From Inquilinus limosus_F (GTDB lineage Bacteria; Pseudomonadota; Alphaproteobacteria; DSM-16000; Inquilinaceae): a stretch of 64,000 nucleotides of DNA. This document shows, in pieces, positions 41,648 through 50,023 of the stretch; position 1 is the first letter of the stretch; the number at the start of each line of letters is the position of its first letter. The notes beneath the pieces are model-generated. The model saw only the letters and a list, made by a program, of their open reading frames with translations, made no database searches and had not been told where the DNA came from. A program made the translations under genes and the position numbers. Location of the stretch: the NCBI RefSeq assembly GCF_051487185.1, contig NZ_JAHVDK010000032.1, positions 1-64,000 of the forward strand, given 5' to 3'.

Positions 41648-42952
41648 TCAGTAACGGTAGTGGTCCGGCTTGTACGGGCCCTGGACCGGCACGCCGATGT
41701 ATTCGGCCTGCTTCGGGGTCAGCTGGGTCAGCTTGGCGCCGATCTTGTCGAGATGCAGCGCCGCCACCTTCTCGTCCAGGTGCTTCGGCAGGACGTAGAC
41801 CTTGCGCTCGTAATTGGCGTGGTTCTGCCACAGCTCGATCTGCGCCAGCACCTGGTTGGTGAAGCTGGCCGACATCACGAAGCTCGGATGGCCGGTGCCG
41901 CAGCCCAGGTTCACCAGCCGGCCCTTGGCCAGGACGATCAGGCGCTTGCCGTCCGGGAACACCACCTCGTCGACCTGCGGCTTGACCTCCTCCCACTTGT
42001 AGTTGCGGAGGCCGTCGATCTGGATCTCGCTGTCGAAGTGGCCGATGTTGCAGACGATGGCGCGGTCCTTCATCTGCCGCATGTGGTCGACGGTGATGAC
42101 GTCGACATTGCCGGTGGCGGTGACGAAGATGTCGCCGATCGGCGCCGCCTCGTCCATCGTCACCACCTGGTAGCCCTCCATCGCCGCCTGCAGGGCGTTG
42201 ATCGGGTCGATCTCGGTGACCATGACCCGGGCGCCCTGGCTGCGCAGCGAGGCGGCCGAGCCCTTGCCGACATCGCCGTAGCCGGCGACGACCGCGACCT
42301 TGCCGGCCATCATCACGTCGGTGGCGCGCTTGATGCCGTCGACCAGGCTCTCACGGCAGCCGTAGAGATTGTCGAACTTCGACTTGGTGACGCTGTCGTT
42401 GACGTTGATGGCGGGCACCCGCAGCGTGCCCTTCTTCATCATGTCATAGAGGCGATGCACGCCCGTGGTCGTCTCCTCGGACAGGCCGCGGACGTCGTTC
42501 AGCATCTCCGGATACTTGTCGTGCATGATCTGGGTGACGTCGCCGCCGTCATCCAGGATCATGTTCGGGGTCCAGCCGCCCGGGCCGCGCAGCGTCTGCT
42601 CGATGCACCACCAGAACTCCTCCTCGGTCTCGCCCTTCCAGGCGAAGACCGGGACGCCGGCGGCGGCGACCGCCGCGGCGGCCTGGTCCTGGGTCGAGAA
42701 GATGTTGCAGGACGACCAGCGCACCGTGGCGCCCAGCGCCGTCAGCGTCTCGATCAGCACCGCGGTCTGGATGGTCATGTGCAGGCAGCCGACGATGCGG
42801 GCGCCCTTCAGCGGCTGCGACGGGCCGAATTCCTGCCGCAGCGCCATCAGGCCGGGCATCTCGGTCTCGGCGATCGCGATCTCCTTGCGGCCCCAGTCGG
42901 CGAGGCTGATGTCCTTGACCTTGTAATCGGTGAAGGTGGCGGCGTCGGGCAT
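41648..42952 (-). CDS. ahcY: S-adenosylhomocysteine hydrolase
   Basis: A 434-residue NAD-dependent enzyme that splits S-adenosylhomocysteine into adenosine and homocysteine, feeding the methyl cycle. NAD-binding motif is VVAGYGDVGKGSAASLRS; substrate motifs are HMTIQTAVLIETL, CNIFSTQDQAAAAV and the C-terminal KPDHYRY, whose Lys and Tyr reach into the neighbouring subunit. Length fits the bacterial form. A perfect AT-rich palindrome 67 bases upstream looks like a SahR-type operator, so it is probably induced when SAH builds up. In many alphaproteobacteria it lies beside ptsH; here several genes separate them. Confidence 0.97.
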   Translation of the reverse strand: MPDAATFTDYKVKDISLADWGRKEIAIAETEMPGLMALRQEFGPSQPLKGARIVGCLHMTIQTAVLIETLTALGATVRWSSCNIFSTQDQAAAAVAAAGVPVFAWKGETEEEFWWCIEQTLRGPGGWTPNMILDDGGDVTQIMHDKYPEMLNDVRGLSEETTTGVHRLYDMMKKGTLRVPAINVNDSVTKSKFDNLYGCRESLVDGIKRATDVMMAGKVAVVAGYGDVGKGSAASLRSQGARVMVTEIDPINALQAAMEGYQVVTMDEAAPIGDIFVTATGNVDVITVDHMRQMKDRAIVCNIGHFDSEIQIDGLRNYKWEEVKPQVDEVVFPDGKRLIVLAKGRLVNLGCGTGHPSFVMSASFTNQVLAQIELWQNHANYERKVYVLPKHLDEKVAALHLDKIGAKLTQLTPKQAEYIGVPVQGPYKPDHYRY

Positions 42953-43018
42953 CGGATGCTCCTCGAGGCAATGCGGATTTGCCGCAGGGTGTAGCAGCAG
43001 GGCCCGTCGGCCACAAGC

Positions 43019-43034
43019 ATAAAGATATCTTTAT
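43019..43034. promoter_or_regulatory. perfect 16-bp AT-rich palindrome, probable SahR-like operator
   Basis: ATAAAGATATCTTTAT is fully symmetric and stands out from a GC-rich background, 67 bases upstream of the ahcY ATG. It resembles the kind of site described for ArsR-family SahR repressors of methionine-cycle genes; that match is from memory. Confidence 0.6.
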
Positions 43035-43045
43035 ATATTTGAATT

Positions 43046-43073
43046 CGCCCCTCCGCACGGATGCGGAGGGGCG
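43046..43073 (-). terminator. hairpin after terC-like gene
   Basis: CGCCCCTCCGCA and TGCGGAGGGGCG form 12 perfect pairs over a four-base loop, ten bases after the TerC-type stop. No clear T run follows. It also insulates the ahcY regulatory region. Confidence 0.7.
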
Positions 43074-43082
43074 GAATCCGGG

Positions 43083-43823
43083 TCAGGCCCGCTCCTGCTG
43101 CGCCGCGGGCTCGCGCTTCGCCCGGCGGCGCTTGGCCAGGAGGTTCAGCACCTCGACGCCGAGCGAGAAGGCGATGGCGAAGTACAGGTAGCCGCGCGGG
43201 ATGTGGAAGTGCAGGCCGTCGGCCACCAGGGCCACGCCGACCAGCAGCAGGAAGGCCAGCGCCAGCATCTTCACCGTCGGGTGGCGGTGGACGAAGCCGC
43301 TGATCGGGCCGGAGGCCCACAGCATGGTGCCGACCGCGACGATCACGGCGGCGTACATCACCGGCAGGTTGTCGGTCATGCCGACCGCGGTGATCACGCT
43401 GTCGAGCGAGAACACCAGGTCGAGGATGATGATCTGGCCGATGATCGCGGCGAAGCTGGCCGCCTTGATGGCGTGGCCCTCCTCCCGGTCCTCGATCGTG
43501 GCGTGGATCTCGATCGTCGCCTTGTAGAGCAGGAACAGGCCGCCCGCGAGCAGGATCAGGTCGCGCCAGGAGACCTCGCGGCCGAAGGCGCTGAACACCG
43601 GCGCGGTCAGGCCGATGATCCAGGAGATCATCGCCAGGAAGATCAGGCGCAGCAGCAGCGCCAGGATCAGGCCGATGCGCCGGGCGGAGGCGCGCTGCGC
43701 CTCCGGCAGCTTCTCGGTGGCGATGGCGATGAAGATGATGTTGTCGATGCCGAGGATGATCTCGAGCACGGCCAGCGTCAGGAAGCTGGCCCAGATCTGG
43801 GGATCGGCGAGGAAGTCGAGCAC
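43083..43823 (-). CDS. TerC-family integral membrane protein
   Basis: A 246-residue protein with seven or eight predicted helices. The TerC signature is FLTLAVLEIILGIDNIIFIA near the start and again FAAIIGQIIILDLVFSLDSV in the middle; the acidic residues in these helices are thought to bind metal ions. Members export manganese or take part in tellurite and metal homeostasis; the ion here is unknown. The gene stands alone, with a strong hairpin behind it. A divergent regulator starts 201 bases away. Confidence 0.88.
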   Translation of the reverse strand: MLDFLADPQIWASFLTLAVLEIILGIDNIIFIAIATEKLPEAQRASARRIGLILALLLRLIFLAMISWIIGLTAPVFSAFGREVSWRDLILLAGGLFLLYKATIEIHATIEDREEGHAIKAASFAAIIGQIIILDLVFSLDSVITAVGMTDNLPVMYAAVIVAVGTMLWASGPISGFVHRHPTVKMLALAFLLLVGVALVADGLHFHIPRGYLYFAIAFSLGVEVLNLLAKRRRAKREPAAQQERA

Positions 43824-43960
43824 GGCTCGTCGGTCTCCGTTTGGCTGAGGCCGCCGGGATATTGGGGGCGGCGAGGGACATTACCAGAAGCAGGCGTCGG
43901 AAGAGTGGCCGCCTGTGTTGACTCCGGGTGGAAATCGTCCGATCCGGCCGCTCCGCGGCG

Positions 43961-44000
43961 CGTGATCTTGCGCGATCATGCGTGATCGTGCATGATTGCG
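43961..44000 (+). promoter_or_regulatory. four 10-bp direct repeats, probable DeoR-type operator
   Basis: The strings CGTGATCTTG, CGCGATCATG, CGTGATCGTG and CATGATTGCG lie head to tail in exact 10-base register and end 24 bases before the DeoR-type start. Multiple direct repeats in phase with the helix turn are the usual operators of this family, so autoregulation is likely. Confidence 0.65.
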
Positions 44001-44024
44001 CAGCTTCTTGCCTGAACCCGTGCC

Positions 44025-44792
44025 ATGACCGAAATCCTGCTGCCGGAGGAGCGCCGCCGCCGCCTCCTCGACCTCCTCGCCCTCGACGGCAAGATCCTGG
44101 CCACCGCCGCCAGCGCCGCGCTGGGCGTGTCGGAGGATACGATCCGGCGCGACTTGAACGACCTCGCCCGCGCCGGGGTGGTGCGCCGGGTCCATGGGGG
44201 GGCGCTGCCGCTCAGCCCCGCCGCCGAGACCTTCGCCACCCGGGCCGGCGAGCGTCCGGAGGCCAAGGCGGCGCTCGGCCGGCTGGCGGCCGGGCTGATC
44301 CGGCCCGGCGAGGTGGTGCTGCTGGATGGCGGCACCACCATGCTGGCGGTGGCGGAGGCGCTGCCGCCCGACCTGCGCGCCACCATCGTCACCCCGAACC
44401 TGCCGGCGGCGCTGGCCCTGACCCGGCACCCGACGGTCGAGGTGGTGCTGCTGGGCGGCCGGCTCGACAAGGCGGATCAGGCGACGGTCGGCACCTCTGT
44501 GCTGGCGGCGCTGGACGGGCTGCGGGCGGATCTCTGCCTGCTCGGGGTCTGCGGCCTCGATGTCGAGACCGGGCTCGGTGCCATGGATCATGAGGAGGCG
44601 CTGGTGAAGCGGCGCATGGCCGGCTGCGCCGCCCGGGTCGCCGCCGCGGTCACCGCCGACAAGCTCGGCACCGACGCTCCCTTCCCGATCCTGCCGGTCG
44701 GTCGGCTGAACGCGCTGATCACCGAAAAATCGGCCGACGCTTCCCTCCTGGCCGCCTGCCGCCGGGCCGGCCTCACCCTGATCCTCGCCTGA
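44025..44792 (+). CDS. DeoR/GlpR-family transcriptional repressor
   Basis: A 255-residue regulator. The N-terminal helix-turn-helix is ILATAASAALGVSEDTIRRDLND; the C-terminal sugar-phosphate-binding domain has LDGGTTMLAVAEALP and VVLLGGRLDKADQATVG. Such repressors respond to phosphorylated sugars or nucleosides. It precedes an MFS transporter by 11 bases, so the operon is most likely a repressor controlling its own transporter. Four operator-like repeats lie directly upstream. The ligand is unknown. Confidence 0.9.
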   Translation: MTEILLPEERRRRLLDLLALDGKILATAASAALGVSEDTIRRDLNDLARAGVVRRVHGGALPLSPAAETFATRAGERPEAKAALGRLAAGLIRPGEVVLLDGGTTMLAVAEALPPDLRATIVTPNLPAALALTRHPTVEVVLLGGRLDKADQATVGTSVLAALDGLRADLCLLGVCGLDVETGLGAMDHEEALVKRRMAGCAARVAAAVTADKLGTDAPFPILPVGRLNALITEKSADASLLAACRRAGLTLILA

Positions 44793-44803
44793 GGGGAACT
44801 CTG

Positions 44804-45964
44804 ATGACCAGCCTCGCCCAGACCGAGGGCACGACCGCCGATCTCCGCGCCGCGCGCCTCGCCACCCGCGCCATGTTCCTGATCTGCGGCACCGTCACCG
44901 CCAGCTGGGCGCCGCAGGTGCCGCTGGCCAAGGCCCGGCTCGGGCTCGATGACGGCGTGCTGGGGCTCGCCCTGCTCGGCATGGGCGCCGGGGCGATGGT
45001 GGCGATGCCGCTGGCCGGCTTTCTCGCCGCCCGGTTCAGCAGCCGCCTGATCACGGCGCTCGGCGGGCTGATACTCTGCCTGTCGCTGCCGCTGATCATC
45101 CTGGCGTCGGACGCATGGCTGCTCGGCCTCGCCCTGTTCCTGTTCGGCGCCGCGACCGGGTCGATGGACGTGGCGATGAACGTCCAGGCCGCGGCGGTCG
45201 AGGCGCGTGGCCGCCGGCCGCTGATGTCCTCCTTCCACGGCATGTTCAGCGTCGGCGGCCTGGTCGGCGCCGGCGGCGCCAGCCTGCTGCTCGGCCTCGG
45301 GCTGTCGCCCCTGGCCGTGGCCCTGATCGTCAGCGGCCTGATGCTGGCGCTGCTGGCCGCCCAGGCCGGATCGATGTTGCCGCCAGAGCGTGGCGCGGCG
45401 CAGGCCGGTATGCGCCTCACCATGCCGCGCGGCATCGTGCTGGTGCTCGGCCTGCTGACCTTCGTGCTGTTCCAGGCCGAAGGCGCGGTCCTGGACTGGA
45501 GCGCCGTGTTCCTGCACGAGAGCCGTGGCCAGAACCCGGCGGTGGCCGGGCTCGGCTATGCCATGTTTGCGGTGGCAATGGCGGTGATGCGTCTGGCCGG
45601 CGACGGCATCACCAGCCGCTTCGGCGGCGAGACCGTGGTCCGGCTCGGCTCCGCTCTGGCGGCGGCCGGCTTCCTGCTGGCGATCCTGGTACCCTGGCCG
45701 GTGGCCGGGCTGATCGGCTTCGCCCTGGTCGGGATCGGCGCCGCCAATGTGGTACCGGTGCTGTTCAGCGCCGCCGGCCGGGTGCCGGGGATGGCGCCGG
45801 GGCTGGCGATCTCGACCATCGCCACGCTCGGCTATTGCGGCATCCTGGTCGGCCCGGCGGCGATCGGCTTCATCGCCGATCACCTTGGCCTGCCGACGGC
45901 ACTCGGGATCGTGGCGGCGTTGCTGGTGGCGACGGCGGCCTCGGCGCGGGCGGTCCGGGTCTAG
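44804..45964 (+). CDS. MFS transporter
   Basis: A 386-residue inner-membrane protein with about 12 helices in two halves. The A-like motif after helix two is AGFLAARFSSRLITALG. The helix LALFLFGAATGSMDVAMNVQ and the segment SSFHGMFSVGGLVGAG resemble the fucose/sugar-permease-like MFS branch (also annotated YbjJ-like). Direction and substrate are unknown. It is co-transcribed with the DeoR-type regulator. Its stop overlaps by four bases the stop of the convergent hypothetical gene. Confidence 0.88.
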   Translation: MTSLAQTEGTTADLRAARLATRAMFLICGTVTASWAPQVPLAKARLGLDDGVLGLALLGMGAGAMVAMPLAGFLAARFSSRLITALGGLILCLSLPLIILASDAWLLGLALFLFGAATGSMDVAMNVQAAAVEARGRRPLMSSFHGMFSVGGLVGAGGASLLLGLGLSPLAVALIVSGLMLALLAAQAGSMLPPERGAAQAGMRLTMPRGIVLVLGLLTFVLFQAEGAVLDWSAVFLHESRGQNPAVAGLGYAMFAVAMAVMRLAGDGITSRFGGETVVRLGSALAAAGFLLAILVPWPVAGLIGFALVGIGAANVVPVLFSAAGRVPGMAPGLAISTIATLGYCGILVGPAAIGFIADHLGLPTALGIVAALLVATAASARAVRV

Positions 45965-46362
45965 TAGACTCTCCGCAGCTCGATGATCTCCGCCGACGGG
46001 GCGCGGGTGCGGTGCCGGTCGCCCGGCGAATCGGCCGGGCCCGACGTGGCCGGCGCCATTCCGCCTCGATCCGGCGCGGCGGTAACGGAAACCCCGTTCA
46101 TCCTGGCGATCGCAGCCACGACGTCCCGGCGCAGCTCGGCCGGCAGATGGTCGTCGCCAGCATCGATCGTCGCCTCGACCCGGGCCAGCAGCGCTTCCAG
46201 CTCCAGGACCTGGCGGTCCCGGGCCGTCGGCCGGCTTCGCATCAATGAGGAGCAGATCCGGCCCAGCCAGTCTGCAAGGGCATCGGCATCGCCCAGGCAG
46301 ATCGGCGACCGGTCCCCATCCTGGATCCAGATCGCCGGTGTGATGTGAACGTTCCCATGCAT
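45961..46362 (-). CDS. hypothetical protein
   Basis: A 133-residue soluble protein starting MHGNVHITPAIWIQDGDRSP. The centre is helical (RQVLELEALLARVEATIDAG and LPAELRRDVVAAIARM), and the C-terminal third is polar and disordered. No family was recognised. Two upstream Met codons are possible but less protein-like. It shares four bases with the stop of the MFS gene on the other strand, so the two transcripts collide. Confidence 0.5.
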   Translation of the reverse strand: MHGNVHITPAIWIQDGDRSPICLGDADALADWLGRICSSLMRSRPTARDRQVLELEALLARVEATIDAGDDHLPAELRRDVVAAIARMNGVSVTAAPDRGGMAPATSGPADSPGDRHRTRAPSAEIIELRRVY

Positions 46363-46463
46363 GACCGGTTCCCGGCTGCGAGTCGGCATCAACAAGCTTT
46401 GTTTAAAATACTATGCAATGCAAGATCGAGAGTGCGTCTTATTCGTTTCGGGTCGGCCCCGGC

Positions 46464-47447
46464 TCAGCCCACCGGATAGGGGCCTTCGGCGAAGGTCTCG
46501 GCGTGGTAGCCCTTCGACCCGACCAGCCGGGCCAGCGGGCTCCACAGCCCGCCGCCCGCTCGCAGCCGCTCGATCACGGCCGGGAAATCGTGGCGGGGCC
46601 GCCAGCCCAGCTCGGTCCGGGCCCGGTCGTTGACATAGACCCGGTCGATGCTCGGCATCATCACCCAGCCGCGGCGCGCATATTCCGCCTCGAAGCCGGG
46701 GACGCGCCGCCGCACCGCCGCCGGCGCGTCGCGCCGCAGCTCCGCCAGGTCCTCGGGCCGGAACGGCGTGGTGGCGCTGACGATGTAGCGGCGGAAGCCG
46801 ATCGCCGGCGCCTTCTCCAGCGCCAGCAGATGGGCGTCAACCACGTCCTCGATATCGACCCGCCGAAACAGGTACTCGTTGGCCTTGAGGTTGTCGTCGG
46901 CATAGGCCTCGCGCTTGGACTTGTCGTCATCCGCCTCGGGGAAGAAGCGCGAGGTCCGCAGCACGATGCAGGGCAGCCCGTGGTTGCGATGGAAGATCTG
47001 GCACAGATCCTCCGCCGCGGCCTTGGTGACGCCGTAGATGTTCTTCGGCACCGGGGCGACCTCCTCGGTCACCCAGGCGGCCGGGGCGCCGGCGGGCGGC
47101 ACCAGGGCGTCACCGAACACGCTGGTGGTGCTGGTGAAGACGAAGGCGCTGCTGCCCGCGGCAACTGCCTCCTCCAGCAGGGTCAGCGTGCCGGAGATGT
47201 TGGTGTCGATGAAGTCCTGCCGGCCATGCGTGGCGACATGCGGCTTGTGCAGCGTGGCGGCGTGCAGCACCGCCTGCGCGCCCGCCACGACGCGCCGCAC
47301 GCAGTCGCGGTCGGCGACCGAGCCGACCCGGTCGGTGAACGGTCCGGGCCGCAGGTCCAGCCCGACCGTCTCGTGCCCCCGGTCGCGCAGGCTGCGGACC
47401 AGCGCCTCGCCGAGATGGCCGGAACTGCCGGTGACCAGGATCTTCAT
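46464..47447 (-). CDS. NAD-dependent epimerase/dehydratase (extended SDR)
   Basis: A 327-residue extended short-chain dehydrogenase. The NAD loop is MKILVTGSSGHLGEALVRSL; the catalytic triad is present as Ser (FTSTTSVFGDA) and Tyr-x3-Lys (IYGVTKAAAEDL). It probably acts on nucleotide-sugars. It follows the EI gene by 19 bases in the same direction, so it may be the last cistron of the PTS regulatory operon, although that pairing is not usual and could be chance. Start MKILVTGSSG is standard. Confidence 0.87.
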   Translation of the reverse strand: MKILVTGSSGHLGEALVRSLRDRGHETVGLDLRPGPFTDRVGSVADRDCVRRVVAGAQAVLHAATLHKPHVATHGRQDFIDTNISGTLTLLEEAVAAGSSAFVFTSTTSVFGDALVPPAGAPAAWVTEEVAPVPKNIYGVTKAAAEDLCQIFHRNHGLPCIVLRTSRFFPEADDDKSKREAYADDNLKANEYLFRRVDIEDVVDAHLLALEKAPAIGFRRYIVSATTPFRPEDLAELRRDAPAAVRRRVPGFEAEYARRGWVMMPSIDRVYVNDRARTELGWRPRHDFPAVIERLRAGGGLWSPLARLVGSKGYHAETFAEGPYPVG

Positions 47448-47466
47448 GCCGCCCCCCTGCGTACGC

Positions 47467-49254
47467 TCAGCCGCCTTCGTTGAAATCGTCCAGCAACGCC
47501 GCGATCCGGCCGGAATCGGTCTGGTCCAGCACCATCCGGGCGCGGCGGGCGGCGGCGACGCTGTCCAGCGTCAGGATCCGGCGCTTGACCTCGAGCAGCC
47601 TGAGCGGCGCCATCGACAGGTCACGGACGCCCATGCCCACCAGCAGCGCGGTGAAGCGCGGGTCGCCCGCGATCTCGCCGCAGGCGCTGACCGGGATGCG
47701 GGCCTGCAGCGCCGCCTCGACCGTGAACTGCACCAGCCGCAGCACCGAGGTGTGCAGCGGGTCGTAGAGATGGGCGACGGTCTCGTCGCCGCGATCTGCC
47801 GCCAGCGTGTACATCACCAGGTCGTTGGTGCCGATGGCGAAGAAATCGACCTCGCGCGCCAGGGCGTCGGCGATCAGCGCCGCCCCCGGCACCTCGATCA
47901 TCACCCCGAGCGGCGGCATCGCCGCCGGCACCGGCACCCGGCGCCGCTTCAGCCGCCGCATCGTCCGGTCGAGCGCCGCCTTGACCGCGCGGATCTCGCC
48001 GATCGTGGTGATCAGCGGCAGCAGCACCCGGATCGGCCCGTGCGCGCCGGCGCGCAGGATCGCGGCCAGCTGCGTCTCCAGCAGCTTCGGCTCCTTCAGC
48101 GACAGCCGGACGGCGCGCAGGCCCAGCGCCGGGTTCGCGGTCTCGGCGAAGCGGCCGCCGAGGGCCGAGGCGATCTTGTCGCCGCCGAGGTCGAGGGTGC
48201 GGATCGTCACCGGCTTGCCGGCCATGCCCTCGACGATGCCGCGCAGGATCGAATACTGCTCCTCCTCGCCCGGCAGGTCGTCGCGGTTCATGAACATGAA
48301 CTCGGTGCGCAGCAGGCCGACGCCGGCGGCGTTCAGCTCGGTCGCCACCTGCACGTCGCGCGGCAGCTCGACATTCGCCGACAGGGTGACGGGAACGCCG
48401 TCGCGGGTGCGCGAGGGCAGGCCGACCAGGGCTTCGAGCTGCTTGCGGTCGGCCCGTGCCAGGTCGCGCCGGATGCGGTAGGCCGACAGGGTCTCGGGCG
48501 TCGGGTCGATGATCACCCGCCCGGCGGTGCCGTCGACGATCACGGTTTGGCCGGCGCGGACCCCGGCCAGGAGGCCCGGCACGCCCAGCACCGCCGGCAG
48601 CCCCAGCGACCGCGCCATTACCGCGGTGTGGCTCTGGGCGCCGCCGAGGGCCGAGGCGAAGCCCGCCACCCGGCGCGGATCCATCAGCGCGGTGTCGGCC
48701 GGGGTGATCTCCTCGGCCAGGATGATGCTGCCCTCGGGCAGGCTGGCGAAGGCCTGGAACTGGCGCTTGGTCAGGTTGCGGATCAGCCGGGCCCCGACCT
48801 CGCGGATGTCGTCGATGCGGCTGGCGAGATAGCTGTCGTCCATGGCCGCGAACTGGGCGGCGATGGCCGCGATCTCCGACTGCACCGCGTATTCGGCGTT
48901 GACCCGCTCCTCGGTGATGCGGGTCTCGACCCCGCGCAGCAGGCGCGAGCCGGACAGGATCGCGGCATGGGCGTCGAGCAGGTAGCCGACATCCTCCGCC
49001 GCCTGCTCCGGCAGCGCCTGGGCCTTGGCCTTCAGCTTCTTGATCTGCCGCCGGGACTTGGTCAGCGCCTCGGCGAAGCGCTCGCGCTCGCCGGCCACGT
49101 CGGCCGCCTCCAGCCGGTATTCCGGCACCTGCTCGAAGCCGCTCTCGATCAGATGGGCCGGGCCGATGGCGACGCCGCCGGAGACCGGAAGGCCGTTCAG
49201 CACGATCTCGCGGCTGGGTGCCGGCGGGGGGAGGTTGGCGATCCGCGTCGCCAT
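47467..49254 (-). CDS. ptsI: PTS enzyme I (phosphoenolpyruvate-protein phosphotransferase)
   Basis: A 595-residue enzyme that takes phosphate from PEP and passes it to HPr. The active-site His is in ALGGAQSHTAVMARSL; PEP-binding motifs are GVGLLRTEFMF, FFAIGTNDLVMYTLAADR and PVSACGEIAGDP. It lacks the N-terminal GAF domain of PtsP, so nitrogen signals would not act on it directly. It lies next to HPr and EIIA-Man; with RapZ and HPr kinase this is the regulatory PTS of alphaproteobacteria. No sugar permease genes are near, so it is likely regulatory rather than transport-linked. Confidence 0.94.
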   Translation of the reverse strand: MATRIANLPPPAPSREIVLNGLPVSGGVAIGPAHLIESGFEQVPEYRLEAADVAGERERFAEALTKSRRQIKKLKAKAQALPEQAAEDVGYLLDAHAAILSGSRLLRGVETRITEERVNAEYAVQSEIAAIAAQFAAMDDSYLASRIDDIREVGARLIRNLTKRQFQAFASLPEGSIILAEEITPADTALMDPRRVAGFASALGGAQSHTAVMARSLGLPAVLGVPGLLAGVRAGQTVIVDGTAGRVIIDPTPETLSAYRIRRDLARADRKQLEALVGLPSRTRDGVPVTLSANVELPRDVQVATELNAAGVGLLRTEFMFMNRDDLPGEEEQYSILRGIVEGMAGKPVTIRTLDLGGDKIASALGGRFAETANPALGLRAVRLSLKEPKLLETQLAAILRAGAHGPIRVLLPLITTIGEIRAVKAALDRTMRRLKRRRVPVPAAMPPLGVMIEVPGAALIADALAREVDFFAIGTNDLVMYTLAADRGDETVAHLYDPLHTSVLRLVQFTVEAALQARIPVSACGEIAGDPRFTALLVGMGVRDLSMAPLRLLEVKRRILTLDSVAAARRARMVLDQTDSGRIAALLDDFNEGG

Positions 49255-49258
49255 GGAC

Positions 49259-49573
49259 TTAATCCTCGTCGAAGCCGCGCTCGACCAGTGCCGCCAGCGC
49301 GGCCAGTGCTTCCGCCGCCTGCGGCCCGGTCGCCGCGATCGAGATGGCGCTGCCGGGCCCGGCCGCCAGCATCATCAGCCCCATGATCGACTGGCCGCCG
49401 ACCTCGGTGCCGTTGCGCTCGACCCAGATCTCGGCGTCGAACTCGGCCACCAGCTTGACGAACTTCGCCGCCGCCCGGGCATGCAGGCCGCGCTGGTTGC
49501 AGATGGTGACGCTGCGCGTCAGCCGCTCGTCACCCAAGCCGGGGGCCGCGTCCGGGGATGCCGGACCGCTCAT
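49259..49573 (-). CDS. ptsH: HPr phosphocarrier protein
   Basis: A 104-residue HPr with an extra N-terminal tail of about 18 residues. The EI-phosphorylated His is in NQRGLHARAAAKFVKL, and the Ser phosphorylated by HPr kinase is in GGQSIMGLMMLAAG; both are intact. It accepts phosphate from EI and gives it to EIIA. It overlaps the EIIA gene by four bases and precedes EI by four, so the three are tightly coupled. Confidence 0.95.
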   Translation of the reverse strand: MSGPASPDAAPGLGDERLTRSVTICNQRGLHARAAAKFVKLVAEFDAEIWVERNGTEVGGQSIMGLMMLAAGPGSAISIAATGPQAAEALAALAALVERGFDED

Positions 49574-49995
49574 TTCCGCTTCTCCGGCTTCAGCAGCGCC
49601 GAGGCGACGCTGATGTATTTCTGCCCGGCCTCGCGGGCGGCGGTCACGGCATCGGTCAAGGTGTCGGTCTTCCGAACCGAGGCCAGCTTGATCAGCATCG
49701 GCAGGTTGATGCCGGCGATCACCTCGACATTGGCGCGGTCGAGGATCGAGATCGCCAGATTCGACGGCGTGCCGCCGAACATGTCGGTCAGCAGCACCAC
49801 GCCGCGCCCGCCGTCGACCGCGGACACCTTGTCCATGATCTCGGCCCGGCGCTGTTCCATATCGTCCTCGGGTCCGATGCAGACGGTGGCGACCTGGGGC
49901 TGGGCGCCCACCACATGCTCCATCGCCGCGACGAACTCGTCGGCGAGGCGACCATGGGTCACGAGGACCATGCCGATCATCGGGTGGGTGGTCAT
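49570..49995 (-). CDS. PTS EIIA component, mannose type
   Basis: A 141-residue protein of the EIIA-Man family. The phosphorylated His is near the N-terminus in MVLVTHGRLADEFV; the later GVVLLTDMFGGTPSNLAIS is the family signature. In alphaproteobacteria this stand-alone EIIA acts in regulation without a membrane permease, sharing phosphate with HPr. It lies between RapZ and HPr; its stop overlaps the HPr start. Confidence 0.93.
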   Translation of the reverse strand: MTTHPMIGMVLVTHGRLADEFVAAMEHVVGAQPQVATVCIGPEDDMEQRRAEIMDKVSAVDGGRGVVLLTDMFGGTPSNLAISILDRANVEVIAGINLPMLIKLASVRKTDTLTDAVTAAREAGQKYISVASALLKPEKRK

Positions 49996-50023
49996 GTCGT
50001 TCCGGTTGCCTTCCTGTCAGCCC

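Noticed and set aside
42953..43080. SAH or SAM riboswitch before ahcY
   Set aside because: The leader is short, has only a small GCGG/CCGC hairpin and does not show the known riboswitch cores; a protein operator palindrome explains it better.
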